From contig NZ_JHXK01000041.1 in NCBI RefSeq assembly GCF_000621745.1, positions 1 to 37,364 on the forward strand: a stretch of 37,364 nt of DNA, in the 5' to 3' direction. Within the stretch, counting starts at the first letter, position 1. The number at the start of each line of letters is the position of its first letter. This document shows, piece after piece, positions 7,973 to 16,267 of this stretch. The DNA is from Clostridium beijerinckii HUN142. Its GTDB lineage: Bacteria > Bacillota > Clostridia > Clostridiales > Clostridiaceae. The notes beneath the pieces are model-generated. The model was not told the DNA's origin. It was given only the letters and a program-made list of their open reading frames with translations, and ran no database searches. The position numbers were made by a program, and so were the translations under genes.

Positions 7973-8929
7973 ATGTTTAAAGGTATGGAATACGTGTATG
8001 AGGTTAATAAGGAAAAAAGCTTTTCAAAAGCTGCTCAAAACCTGTATATTTCTCAACCTTCCCTTAGTGCAACTATAAAAAAAATAGAAGAACGTGTAGG
8101 TTTTCCTTTATTTGATAGAAGTACAAATCCAATTCAATTAACGCCTTGTGGGCAAGAATATGTAAAATGTATAGAAAAGATCCTTGATATTGAAAACGGA
8201 TTTGAAAATTTCTTAAGTAATATGAACGAGTTACGTACTGGAAATATAGCCATAGGCGGAAGTAATCTTTTTGCTTCTTATATTCTTCCTCCTATAATAA
8301 CAGATTTCAGAGAAAAATTTCCGCTAGTTTCTATTCATATGGTTGAAGCTAATACTTCTCTTTTAGAACAGCAACTCTTCTCTGGTGCTTTGGATCTTGT
8401 TATAGACAACTATGAGTTTAATGAAAATATATATTCTAGACATAAGTACTGCAATGAAAACTTGCTTTTAGCTGTTCCAAAGAAATTTGAAGTTAACAAT
8501 CAAACCATAAATTATCAATTAACTGCTAATGACATAATAAATAATAAACATCTTGATTCATCTACACCTAGTGTTCCTTTGGAACTATTTAAAGATGAAC
8601 CATTTCTATTTTTAAGATCTGGAAATGACACACGAAAACGTGCTGAGAAGATATGTCAACATCATAACTTTTCACCAAATGTAATTTTAAAATTAGATCA
8701 GTTAGTTACGTCTTATAACCTTACCTGTTATGGAATGGGCATCAGCTTTTTAAGTGATACGCTTATAAGATATACAAAACCTGACCCTAACGTAATCTAT
8801 TACAAGCTGAATGAGGATAGCATTTGTCGTAACGTATATTTCTACACCAAAAAGGGAAAATACTTCACACGAGCAATGGAAGAGTTCCTAAAAATGGCTA
8901 TACCTGAAATTAATGAAGATATAACTTAG
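7973..8929 (+). CDS. LysR-family transcriptional regulator
   Basis: The start was placed at ATG 7973 behind TGGAGG with 7-nt spacing; the ATG at 7958 overlaps that ribosome binding site. The 318-residue protein has the N-terminal winged HTH (KSFSKAAQNLYISQPSLSATIKKIEERVGFPLFDRS), followed by a periplasmic-binding-protein-like effector domain from about residue 90 (GNIAIGGSNLFASYILPPII). It is divergent from aspA, the usual arrangement for a LysR activator of its target. An aspartate/fumarate-type effector for the aspartase and symporter genes is plausible but inferred. It is the only plus-strand gene of the metabolic island. Confidence 0.9.
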   Translation: MFKGMEYVYEVNKEKSFSKAAQNLYISQPSLSATIKKIEERVGFPLFDRSTNPIQLTPCGQEYVKCIEKILDIENGFENFLSNMNELRTGNIAIGGSNLFASYILPPIITDFREKFPLVSIHMVEANTSLLEQQLFSGALDLVIDNYEFNENIYSRHKYCNENLLLAVPKKFEVNNQTINYQLTANDIINNKHLDSSTPSVPLELFKDEPFLFLRSGNDTRKRAEKICQHHNFSPNVILKLDQLVTSYNLTCYGMGISFLSDTLIRYTKPDPNVIYYKLNEDSICRNVYFYTKKGKYFTRAMEEFLKMAIPEINEDIT

Positions 8930-8949
8930 AATTATGAGGTAATCAACTG

Positions 8950-9138
8950 AAAGGACAGGTACTCTGTTGTTTCGGTTACTGAGAATAAGTTGAGGATTTC
9001 TAACATCAGAAGTTGTACCCGTTTAAGCATGCTCCCACAGCAAGCCCGTGACAAGCAAAATAGAACAACTTTTGATGAAGAAATGCCTACAACATATTCT
9101 CTAATGTAACACTTTAAAAAAGAGTATCTGTCCTTTCT
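8950..9138 (+). ncRNA. Rod-shaped structured RNA candidate, 6S-like
   Basis: The ends GAAAGGACAGGTACTCT (8950-8966) and AGAGTATCTGTCCTTTC (9122-9138) pair over 17 bp. Nested inside, GTTAC/GTAAC, GAGAATA/TATTCTC, GTTG/CAAC, GGATTTCT/AGAAATGCC (one bulge) and CATCAGAAGTTGT/ACAACTTTTGATG (13 bp) build one long interrupted rod. Two non-Watson-Crick positions are G-U only if the plus strand is transcribed, which supports a plus-strand RNA. Length of about 189 nt, an open bubble next to the closing stem and a long terminal arm match 6S RNA (ssrS) architecture, which binds RNA polymerase. I see no clear promoter or terminator, so the identity is tentative. Confidence 0.5.
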
Positions 9139-9248
9139 GATATAGCATATATTTCAATCCATAAGTATAATTCTTAGATTATGTATCTGTATTTGGTAGT
9201 TCATTCAAAAAGCTTTTAGAAAATGAAAACACCAACTTTTCTTAAAAT

Positions 9249-9938
9249 TTATAATTTCCCATCTATAGAATAAACTCCCCCAGTATATCCGTTATCAGGT
9301 ATAGAATATCCACCAATAACTTTTCCTTCTGAAATCATAATATAAACATAAACCTCAACATTATATTGTTTTTCTAAAGGATGATTTTTTACTTTAAAAT
9401 TATATATATTAATCTGTTTTCCTAAATACTCATTGGGTTTAACTTTTTGTACTTCCCATTTGTTTTTCCATTCTGCACTTGAAACTTTGTTTTCATCCAA
9501 TATAAAACTATCTACTTCTCCTAAATTTTTCGTAATAGTATAGCCTAAAAATTCAACATAATCTTCTGCTATTTTTTTATCTTTTTCTGAATCTACTAAA
9601 TTATTTTGAGTGTTGTTAATCCATATTCCATTTGAGTCCAATGTATAACCATTAATGCAAGTATTTTTAGCCATAGAGCCATTGTTGTTAAAATAATACC
9701 ATTTATCATTTTTGTCCTGAAACCAACCTGTTTTCATGTAGCCGTTGTTTCCAAAATAATACCATTCTCCATCAATTTGTTTCCAACCTATAGAATATTC
9801 GCTTCCCTCTGAATACCACCATCCATTATTATCTTGATTCCAAATGGCAAATACTTTTATAGGAAGTATAGTTGATATTGTAAAAGAAATTAATCCAATA
9901 GTGATTACTTTTTTTAGATTTTGTTTTTTTATTATCAT
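9249..9938 (-). CDS. Secreted cell-wall-binding protein with DUF4830-like domain
   Basis: The 229-residue protein starts at ATG 9938 behind AGGAGG. Residues 1-31 are a signal peptide (hydrophobic core VITIGLISFTISTIL, cleavage near VFA-I). Residues 33-105 carry choline/cell-wall-binding type repeats rich in GWW, GWKQIDGEWYYF and DKWYYFNNNGSMAKN. The rest (about 115-229) resembles the DUF4830 domain: IAEDYVEFLGYTI ... NIYNFKVKNHPL ... GKVIGGYSIPDNG. The same domain occurs without wall repeats in the broken lipoprotein at 27308-27801. It is probably displayed on the cell surface; its ligand is unknown. The gap of about 110 bp after the structured RNA holds nothing recognisable. Confidence 0.8.
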   Translation of the reverse strand: MIIKKQNLKKVITIGLISFTISTILPIKVFAIWNQDNNGWWYSEGSEYSIGWKQIDGEWYYFGNNGYMKTGWFQDKNDKWYYFNNNGSMAKNTCINGYTLDSNGIWINNTQNNLVDSEKDKKIAEDYVEFLGYTITKNLGEVDSFILDENKVSSAEWKNKWEVQKVKPNEYLGKQINIYNFKVKNHPLEKQYNVEVYVYIMISEGKVIGGYSIPDNGYTGGVYSIDGKL

Positions 9939-10103
9939 AATTTCAATTTATCCTCCTAATAATATAAAATAAATTTTATTAATAACATACTTTAAAAATG
10001 CCATTTGCCTCATTTTTAAAGTCAAAAACTCAATGGAGGATGGCTTAATAACTTCTGTATTAATTATTTTACTATAGAATAAATCTTCTTGTTTATTGAA
10101 CCT

Positions 10104-10190
10104 CTAAAACCATCCTAAAATTACATACCCTGTTTCAAGCTCCATAATAAAATATGGATCATCTTTAATACTTTTTTGCTTATCGCATAT
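10104..10190 (-). pseudogene. N-terminal remnant of a HIT-family-like protein
   Basis: In the gap between the wall-binding and cupin genes the minus strand encodes CDKQKSIKDDPYFIMELETG followed by YVILGWF and a stop (10104-10106). This resembles the N-terminus of one clostridial HIT-family group (DPYF..ELETGYVVLG). A ribosome binding site GGGAGG remains upstream, but the start position is ATA, not ATG, and no downstream HIT box follows. It is a dead fragment. The rest of 9939-10291 shows nothing else. Confidence 0.5.
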
Positions 10191-10291
10191 TTTATAACCT
10201 CCCACATAAAATATTAATAATCTTCAGTTCGCTCTTACTTATTGCGTTTTATAATAAGTTTATAGAAATTATATACATAATTCCATTAAAT

Positions 10292-10633
10292 TCACTTATG
10301 AATTCTCCTTCCTCCAAAAGCTGAAATTGTTCTTGTTCCTGCAATATACCTTCCACCTTGTAGCGTTCCTTTTGGAACAAATATTTCGTCACCTGGATTT
10401 AATACAATTTCTTTTCCATCAATAATTGCTGTGTACTGACCACATACAACAACGGTATATTCATCAAATTCATGCTTATGTTCTTTAGAAACTCTATCTG
10501 AATAGCATGTCCAGAAAGCCATTTGGCTACCATCTTCACCTTCAAAATAATAACCATCAATGTCTTCTGTATTTTGTTGACTGCTACTGATATGATTTTT
10601 TTCATTTTTCATAAACTCCGGGAAATCCTTCAT
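10292..10633 (-). CDS. Small single-domain cupin protein
   Basis: The 113-residue protein starts at ATG 10633 behind GGAGG. A single cupin_2-type barrel is visible from about residue 40: the metal-binding first motif is represented by EHKHEFDEYTVVVCG (two His and Glu), and the second by LNPGDEIFVPKGTLQGG, in which the usual His is replaced. Small cupins act as metal-dependent isomerases, dioxygenases or sugar-binding proteins, and no substrate can be assigned. It is a lone gene, flanked upstream by element B copy 1. Confidence 0.8.
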   Translation of the reverse strand: MKDFPEFMKNEKNHISSSQQNTEDIDGYYFEGEDGSQMAFWTCYSDRVSKEHKHEFDEYTVVVCGQYTAIIDGKEIVLNPGDEIFVPKGTLQGGRYIAGTRTISAFGGRRIHK

Positions 10634-10698
10634 GCTTAATACCTCCTATTTTCTATATAAAAATATTTATTATATGGGACTTGATAATTACTAGCATC

Positions 10699-11115
10699 TA
10701 TTAGATCATAGCTTCACACAAAACTTATTATAACATTAATTACAAAATATTACACATACCATGAATACATCGACTCTCCATTTTTAAGTCTTTTATTCTG
10801 ATATATGAGTTCACTACATTACTTTGAACTATAAAGTTTTAGCCCTTATTACCTCTTATCTTTATAAAATGTTTGAAGCCATTTTAACCACACTCCCAAT
10901 GCCCATATATTCTCCGATATGTTCTAAAATTTTATACCTAAAAAACGATGCAGATATGCTAATATCAGCTATCAGAGACAAAATAAAAATACCACCTTTT
11001 CTTAAATCGAAATGTTGGTATTTTTTTTGGGGGCTGTATTTTAATATTATGTTGAAATATAACCTAAAAAATTATATGTGAGATTGTCAACTATAATACT
11101 AAATATAAGAAAATT
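10699..11115 (-). repeat. Element B copy 1 (full)
   Basis: This copy of about 415 bp aligns with 21826-22170 and with the split pair 24560-24702 and 26031-26205. Its left end carries TGTTATAAT on the minus strand (extended -10 type) facing the cupin gene. Its right third has a hairpin, AAAAATACCACC ... GTTGGTATTTTT (about 10987-11026), closed by 10 or more bp with a T-run on the plus strand. An apparent plus-strand frame across it is not conserved in the other copies. Confidence 0.8.
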
Positions 11116-11164
11116 GTGAACTTGTATCTTTTATTTTATTATAATGACTATGAAATTTATTAAA

Positions 11165-11371
11165 TCATTTTCCTTTGGACAATAATATTTTATCAAGAAT
11201 TATATTAACTGGTACGTATATTAGCAGCCATAATACCAAATCAATTAGTAATTTTAAATTTAGTATTCCTTCAGAAAAATTATAATGAAATCCTGTTAAG
11301 TTATAAATAATGTGAGCAATTATAAACGTTAGTGTAACTGTCAAGATATTTACATAATTTTTTTTGCTCAT
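11165..11371 (-). CDS. Small two-TM membrane protein
   Basis: The 68-residue protein starts at ATG 11371 with GAGGGAATT upstream. Two hydrophobic segments, about residues 7-25 (VNILTVTLTFIIAHIIYNL) and 40-60 (LLIDLVLWLLIYVPVNIIL), leave short charged ends (MSKKNY, DKILLSKGK). No family was recognised; the arrangement resembles DUF6040/YrvL-type short membrane proteins only superficially. The next small membrane gene begins 258 bp away on the same strand, with only the short element A half between them. Confidence 0.65.
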   Translation of the reverse strand: MSKKNYVNILTVTLTFIIAHIIYNLTGFHYNFSEGILNLKLLIDLVLWLLIYVPVNIILDKILLSKGK

Positions 11372-11452
11372 TTAATTCCCTCCTATAATTCGCTCTATTT
11401 ACTATGTTACATAAAAATTTACTGTTACGTCTTATAACAAAATTGGTACTGC

Positions 11453-11629
11453 TTATTTTTTATTGCCGCAGATATGTATACCAGTCAATATCGATACTAA
11501 AGTTCCTCCCAAAATTGCATATCCCCCAATATGCATTTCTATCTTGGTAATTCCTAAAATAACGCCAGAAATTGCACCAAATGCAATAGTAAATAAAATT
11601 GATTTCCCTAATCTATGTTCTAAGATCAC
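11453..11629 (-). CDS. Small membrane protein with GTG start
   Basis: A 58-codon frame begins at GTG 11629 with GAGGCG upstream and encodes two hydrophobic stretches: SILFTIAFGAISGVILGI (about residues 10-27) and YAILGGTLVSILTGIHI (about 37-53). Glycine spacing is typical of packed transmembrane helices. The intact frame, ribosome binding site and array position support a real gene, although its function is unknown. It is easily missed by gene finders because of size and start codon. Confidence 0.6.
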   Translation of the reverse strand: MILEHRLGKSILFTIAFGAISGVILGITKIEMHIGGYAILGGTLVSILTGIHICGNKK

Positions 11630-11714
11630 AAATATTCGCCTCTAAACTATATGTATTCGTAATTATTTATACTAGTGCAATACTCATAAATTCTAAGTAT
11701 TACATCATTGCTTA

Positions 11715-11930
11715 CTACTATAACATATTTTGTAAACATCGTATTATTCAATTTTAAAAGAACATTATATGAATTAACTGCTACGCACTTTTTTAGTATT
11801 GTGTAGTATTTTGAATAAAAAAATATCGCGAATCAATTCTTATTTATGAATAGTGCGATATTCTTATTTATTATTAAATTTTCAGGTATAATTAGCATCT
11901 ATTGGCAACTCTACAAATTCAAATTTATCA
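11715..11930 (-). repeat. Element A copy (variant tail)
   Basis: The promoter-side segment TGTTATAGT and TTTTGTAAACATCG precede TTTTAGTATTGTGTAGTATTTTG, a hairpin with arms AATATCGC / GCGATATT, and the tail shared with the copy at 1148-1310. Hairpin arms differ from the TCGTA/TACGA type but still pair. Confidence 0.8.
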
Positions 11931-11957
11931 TACTTAGTATATTATTCATAAGATAAA

Positions 11958-12503
11958 TCACAAATTTAAATCACTCTCTAGCAAAAAAGTAGCATTAATA
12001 TCATGAGGGGCCAATATTGGATTTTTAATAGGGTATTCTATTCCTATATCGGGATCATTATAAGCTATCTGTCTAGAATATCGAGAATCAAGAGGTTCAT
12101 CAAATCGCATAACATTTCTTGTATTATCCTCAAGTGAAATAAAAACATGTCCAAAACCTTTCGGAATATATATTTGTTTTCGATTCTCTACGCTTAATTC
12201 CACCCATACCCATTTTAAATAGTTTGATGAATCTTTACGAAGATCAATCGCATAATCTATTCCTCTACCCTCAATACAATAAAGTAATTTGGCTTGAGCT
12301 TTGGGATTATTTTGAAAGTGTATACCGTAAAGCGTACCAGCTTTTTGCGAATAATAGATTCGCTCCTCCTTATATTCAAAATAAATTCCTTCGTTCTCCA
12401 TTTCTGTTCTATTATAAATAGAATATGAAAAGCCTCTATTATCAGTTTTCTTATCATATTCTATAATTTTTACTTCTGGAAGATAAGTACTATATATTTT
12501 CAA
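11958..12503 (-). CDS. dTDP-4-dehydrorhamnose 3,5-epimerase-like (RmlC cupin) protein
   Basis: The 181-residue protein matches the RmlC family in length and motifs: DNRGFSYSIYNRTEM at the N-terminus, GTLYGIHFQNNPKAQAKLL holding the catalytic-His and Lys region, GRGIDYAIDLRKDSSNYLKWVWVELS, and IPKGFGHVFISLEDNT. RmlC enzymes double-epimerise dTDP-4-keto-6-deoxyglucose on the way to dTDP-rhamnose. No rmlA, rmlB or rmlD gene is nearby, so it may act on another nucleotide sugar or supplement a pathway encoded elsewhere. Start ATG 12503 is preceded by AAGGAGGAAC. It is a lone gene between two element A copies. Confidence 0.85.
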   Translation of the reverse strand: MKIYSTYLPEVKIIEYDKKTDNRGFSYSIYNRTEMENEGIYFEYKEERIYYSQKAGTLYGIHFQNNPKAQAKLLYCIEGRGIDYAIDLRKDSSNYLKWVWVELSVENRKQIYIPKGFGHVFISLEDNTRNVMRFDEPLDSRYSRQIAYNDPDIGIEYPIKNPILAPHDINATFLLESDLNL

Positions 12504-12594
12504 AATATTGTTCCTCCTTGCATCAAATCAAAAAAACAATCAGTGCTAAAAATTGCAATTTACTTTTTTGGGTAATCATATCATATATGCAAAT

Positions 12595-12745
12595 ATAATA
12601 CTATTAAATTTCAAAGAACATTTTTATTTAATTACTTCATAATTTAAGAAAATTACTCATTAAAAAAAATCGTAAATTCATTTCTTGAACAATATGATTT
12701 TACAATTTGCTATTTAATTTTTTTGATTCATGACTTAAGAAAAAT
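12595..12745 (-). repeat. Element A copy
   Basis: The segment ATTTCAAAGAACATTTTTATT is followed by the hairpin AATCGTA-AA-TTCA ... TGAA-CAA-TATGATT and the trailer ending GATTCATGACTTAAGAAAAAT. The extended -10 segment is degenerate here. Confidence 0.75.
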
Positions 12746-12817
12746 AGTGCATTAACAATATACGTCTATTTGTAAACAAATCAAGTTTAGCTATCAGATT
12801 TCTAATTAATGTTTGCA

Positions 12818-13447
12818 TTAACTATAATTATATAATGTTAAAATTTGGCATGCCACAAAACTTAATACTATTATTTTTGTAAACTTTATGCATTGATTTT
12901 GGGTCAAGTTAAATATCTTAAATAAATTCTTCTTAACCTTTAAAAATAAAAAATAAACTAAAATTAAGGAAAACCATATTCCAAATATCAATACATAAAT
13001 ATGAGGTATCCCATAAGTTACAATATTAGCAACATCGCCCCTTAAGAATATATTACGGATTATAAAATAATTAAAGAATTCATTTGTATTCCAAAATAAA
13101 AACAAGTATAAAACATAACATATAAACTTGTTGAGATTTCTATAAAAGAATATTAACAATATGATTATACTTACAGCAAAAATAAAATTTACAATCAAAC
13201 CTGCTGCTGATATTAATATTGCTTTATATTGTATTAATTTTGACACCTTATTATAATCAACATTTTCACTTATTCCAAACATAAAAATTTTTGTGCTATA
13301 ATTAAGATCAAATGGATTGTTTTTAATATCAAAAAAATATGCTGTGATTGAATGACCTAATTCATGTGACAAAGTTGTTAAACATGAAGTTATATACACA
13401 AGTATATATGGAATTATATATATACTAATCTTTTTAAATCTTTCCAT
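12818..13447 (-). CDS. M50-type site-2-protease-like membrane metalloprotease, paralogue 1
   Basis: The 209-residue, multi-helix protein carries the zinc motif HELGH (His28, Glu29, His32) in TM1 and a later GDVANIVTYGIPH segment whose Asp would be the third ligand, as in site-2 proteases. About five hydrophobic helices are visible. It starts at ATG 13447 with AAGGAG. M50 proteins cut membrane-embedded substrates such as anti-sigma factors or signal peptides; no partner is encoded next to it. It is closely related to the gene at 17438-18070 (shared FKKI, KNNPFDL, SENVDYNKVSKLIQYKA, NEFFNYFIIRNIFLRGDVAN). Each copy sits between its own element A copies, suggesting cassette duplication. Confidence 0.85.
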   Translation of the reverse strand: MERFKKISIYIIPYILVYITSCLTTLSHELGHSITAYFFDIKNNPFDLNYSTKIFMFGISENVDYNKVSKLIQYKAILISAAGLIVNFIFAVSIIILLIFFYRNLNKFICYVLYLFLFWNTNEFFNYFIIRNIFLRGDVANIVTYGIPHIYVLIFGIWFSLILVYFLFLKVKKNLFKIFNLTQNQCIKFTKIIVLSFVACQILTLYNYS

Positions 13448-13502
13448 TTTTACTCCTTATAAACTTATTACCTCAGTTGCTATTAAATTCCATTATATCT
13501 AA

Positions 13503-13683
13503 ATTATAACACATTTTGTAAACATCATATTATTAAATTTTCAAAGAATATTTTTTATTAGTTGTTACCTCAATTCTACAAATTGTACACTAAAAAATCG
13601 TAAATTCAATCTCTTGAATAATATGATTTTATAATTTGCTATTCATTTTTATTGATTCATGATTTAAGAATAATACGAAGCAC
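13503..13683 (-). repeat. Element A copy (full)
   Basis: Minus strand TGTTATAAT (13503-13511) is an extended -10 about 55 nt upstream of the M50 start. The hairpin AAAATCGTA ... TATGATTTT and the trailer TTATTGATTCATGATTTAAG follow; the element ends in ATAATACGAA just before the next stop. Confidence 0.85.
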
Positions 13684-13705
13684 TTATTATAGCACTTAAT
13701 ATATA

Positions 13706-14005
13706 TCACCCACCACCGCCAGATGCAAAAGCAAGATATCTATCGCCATCTAAATGCAAATAAACTACTTTTCCATTTCCAATAAAATTTTTTTCTTTGC
13801 TATAAATTCTTTTACCTGTAAGTTTATCAATATTTCTAGAAACTTCATATTGAGGCTTTTCATAATCTAGTAATGTTACAACTATTCCAATATCATAGCG
13901 ATATTCATCGAAATACATCCTATTAGGATAGCTAAATATATTCCAAGTACCATATATCACACGATTTGAGAATGATGCAGACAAAATAATAAGGATCAGT
14001 GTCAT
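13706..14005 (-). CDS. Short exported or membrane-anchored protein, unknown
   Basis: The frame from ATG 14005 gives 99 residues: a hydrophobic N-terminus (MTLILIILSASF), then a polar domain with MYFDEYRYDIGIVV, NIDKLTGKRIYSKEKNFIG and a glycine tail ASGGGG. The ATG has no ribosome binding site. The frame stays open 12 codons upstream to an ATA just after GAGAGG, giving a better signal peptide (IKKSKIIIKIVI); the original start may have been an ATG there that mutated. Function is unknown. Confidence 0.55.
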   Translation of the reverse strand: MTLILIILSASFSNRVIYGTWNIFSYPNRMYFDEYRYDIGIVVTLLDYEKPQYEVSRNIDKLTGKRIYSKEKNFIGNGKVVYLHLDGDRYLAFASGGGG

Positions 14006-14077
14006 TATTACTATTTTAATTATAATTTTTGATTTTTTTATTTACCTCTCCCCCTCATATACGTTTATAATTAATAC

Positions 14078-14140
14078 ATAATAATTTACTATTACGTTTA
14101 ATAATAAAATTATTCATTACTTCAACTACACACCATGTCC
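14078..14140 (-). repeat. Element A half-site (short junction)
   Basis: It consists of the recurring ATAATTTACTATTACGTTTA segment, followed by TTCAACTACACACCATG, which is echoed at the right end of the window (37346-37364). No hairpin part is present. Confidence 0.55.
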
Positions 14141-14160
14141 ATAATCTATACATAAATACA

Positions 14161-14385
14161 TTATTTTTTCTTTTTTACGCTTGAACCAATCGCTAATCCC
14201 AAACACATACCAATGCACATGCCAGTACCATTATTTTTAAAAAGCAACTGGTCTGCGGTCATCCCAAGGCAAATCCCAAGGCACATACCTAATGCCAAAT
14301 AATTATCTTCTCCTTTTTCTTCTGAACTTTCATTGTTTTCATCATCAATATCTGTATTTTTATTTTCTTTATCCTTTTCATTCAT
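14161..14385 (-). CDS. Small glycine-zipper-like protein with Cys-Leu-Gly repeats
   Basis: The 74-residue protein starts at ATG 14385 with GGGAGAATG upstream. Residues 1-27 are a charged, acidic linker (KENKNTDIDDENNESSEEKG). Residues 29-70 hold two similar hydrophobic hairpins, LALGMCLGICLGMTADQLLF and GMCIGMCLGLAIGSSVKKKK. GxxxG spacing suggests two membrane helices. Small proteins with this MCLGxCLG repeat are common in Firmicutes, but their function is not known to me. Confidence 0.65.
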   Translation of the reverse strand: MNEKDKENKNTDIDDENNESSEEKGEDNYLALGMCLGICLGMTADQLLFKNNGTGMCIGMCLGLAIGSSVKKKK

Positions 14386-14429
14386 AATTTCATTCTCCCA
14401 ATATTTCTATTATATAAATAATCTTTATT

Positions 14430-14520
14430 TTACAATAATTTAGTATTGCGTTTTTTTAGATTGAGTAATCAAAATACCGAAAATTCACTTCTAAGTAATA
14501 AAGCATTTCAATCAATTATT
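14430..14520 (-). repeat. Element A copy (degenerate)
   Basis: TTTAGTATTGCG, then AAAATACCGAAAATTCACTT and an imperfect partner AATAAAGCATTT. The stem is decayed. Downstream, CAACGCTA (14535-14542) and TAGCGTTG (14599-14606) form an unrelated inverted repeat. Confidence 0.5.
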
Positions 14521-14660
14521 TTTCATATTTTTAGCAACGCTAATCGATATCATTCCAATGTAAAAACACTATATCTATTATTTATTGTTTATGGTTTCTA
14601 GCGTTGAAAATATCTATAATCTAAAATAGTCAATATTTTCATCAAAATATATGTATATAT

Positions 14661-15527
14661 TTACTTATTCAAATCCTCTATAAATTCATCACTTAATGTT
14701 CCTTCTGCTATTTGTCTCACTTCTCCAGTCATTTTTATATTCCAATATTCATCTATTTCTATTAATAATTCACCACCAAGCATTTTAATCTTAACTTTAT
14801 TATCAACAAGATTCTTTTTTCTTAAAACACTTGCTACTGCACATGATGAACTTCCAGATGCTAATGTAAAGCCGGCACCTCTTTCCCATATTAATATCTC
14901 AGCCTCACTTCTTGATGTAACTTTTGCAAATTGAACATTAGTTCTATTTGGAAATTGCCAGTGGTTTTCTATAATACTTCCATACCTCTTTATTTCATCA
15001 GTCTTTAATTCTTCTCTTAAAATAACACAATGAGGATTTCCCATTGAAACACAATTTATTTCATATTCTCTATCATCAACTTGAAGTTTTTCTCCTATTA
15101 CTTCTTTTGTCTTAAAGTTTGTAGGAATTTCTTTTGAATTAAACACTGCTTTTCCCATATCTACTGAAATTAGTTTTGCTTTCTTGTTTGAAGTTTCAAT
15201 AATTTTTGCATTCACTATCCCACCTTTAGTTTCAACAGAAAATTCTTCATTCTTAGTTAAACCATAATCATAAATGTACTTACAAAATATCCTTAAACCA
15301 TTTCCACTTTTTTCCGCTTCAGAACCATCTGGATTAAAAATTCTTAATCCAAAATCTGCTTTGTTTGATTTTACTTTTAGTAGAATTCCATCTGACCCTA
15401 AGCCAAAATTCACATTACATATTCTTTGAATTGCTTTTTGTGTTAAATTTAAACTTATCTTTTCTTCATCTAAAACTATATACTCATTTCCTAATCCATG
15501 AGTTTTCACAAAATGATTCACGTTCAT
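14661..15527 (-). CDS. DapF-like epimerase with Ser at both catalytic Cys positions
   Basis: The 288-residue length and whole-chain pattern fit diaminopimelate epimerase (interconversion of LL- and meso-diaminopimelate in lysine and murein synthesis): FVKTHGLGNEYIVLD, FGLGSDGILL, FNPDGSEAEKSGNGLRIFCKY, MGNPHCVIL, RTNVQFAKV and ERGAGFTLASGSSSCAVASVL. In canonical DapF, Cys in CGNGxR and Cys in ACGTGA are the two acid/base residues. Here they are Ser74 and Ser224. The substitutions are paired and neighbouring residues conserved, so this looks like a distinct subfamily rather than a damaged enzyme; it may act on another amino acid or by another mechanism. It starts at ATG 15527 (AGAGAGA upstream). 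No lysine genes are adjacent. Confidence 0.8.
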   Translation of the reverse strand: MNVNHFVKTHGLGNEYIVLDEEKISLNLTQKAIQRICNVNFGLGSDGILLKVKSNKADFGLRIFNPDGSEAEKSGNGLRIFCKYIYDYGLTKNEEFSVETKGGIVNAKIIETSNKKAKLISVDMGKAVFNSKEIPTNFKTKEVIGEKLQVDDREYEINCVSMGNPHCVILREELKTDEIKRYGSIIENHWQFPNRTNVQFAKVTSRSEAEILIWERGAGFTLASGSSSCAVASVLRKKNLVDNKVKIKMLGGELLIEIDEYWNIKMTGEVRQIAEGTLSDEFIEDLNK

Positions 15528-15667
15528 TTTTTGTCTCTCTTTCTATATCATCTAATTTTAACTGTACAGCAATTAATATTTACTAAGTCACTTTTTATAC
15601 AGTTAATATAATTCCACTCATAAGTCTTATAAACACATTGTGTCGCATATCTATATAATTATAAAAA

Positions 15668-16176
15668 TTAAATCTTCTTTTTAAATACATAACTGGTCTT
15701 AGCAAATCCCATTTTGGATTCATAAAATTTATGTGCTTCTGCTTGTTGCAATCCTGATGATAATGCAACTACATCACAACCATTTTCTTTTGCCCATTCA
15801 TTAATAAATGATAGGAGCGTCTCTCCATATTTCTTCGACCTTTGATTTACATCAGTAACTAAATCATTAACCCATACATGTTTGCCGTAATATAAGTTTG
15901 TAAGCTTAATCACCCTGCAACCGCAACAACCTCTTTATCTACATAAAGTGCAAACATTTTATATCCTTCTTTTTTCATATCTAAAATTAAGTTTAAATAT
16001 GTTTCCTCTACTGTTTCTCCTAATTCTAGAACTCCTCCATGTATTGCCCAATTACCACTGTCTGCTCTTCTCTGTAATAATGTTTTTCTATTTTTATAGA
16101 TTATAGCTCCTGCTGCTACAAGAAGTAATGGTTCATTACCAATATGCTTTCTTAACTTTTTTATGTATTCATCCAT
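15668..16176 (-). pseudogene. Nudix::GNAT chimera with internal frameshift
   Basis: The N-terminal part (from ATG 16176) is the start of a Nudix hydrolase: LLLVAAGAIIYKNRKTLLQR and WAIHGGVLELGETVEETY, covering only the first half of the Nudix box. At about residue 60 it switches abruptly to a GNAT acetyltransferase ([27 protein letters not shown]). That frame stops near 15910, and the GNAT continues in another frame: [49 protein letters not shown]. One extra G in the GGG run at about 15909 would restore AVAGVIKLTN. The Nudix-GNAT joint lacks the catalytic REEL/EE half, so the product is not a working Nudix enzyme. Confidence 0.75.
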
Positions 16177-16267
16177 ATATTTTCACACTACCCTTAACAA
16201 TTCTTTATATGTCTAATTCATAATGCTCTTCAGTTTCGAAGTAACTAAAAGATAATTTTGAATTTAT

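Noticed and set aside
10399..10605. Second minus-strand frame in the cupin gene
   Set aside because: It overlaps the cupin in another frame, and its sequence shows no family features.
10824..11081. 85-codon plus-strand frame inside element B copy 1
   Set aside because: It spans the hairpin, has no ribosome binding site and is not kept in the other copies of element B.
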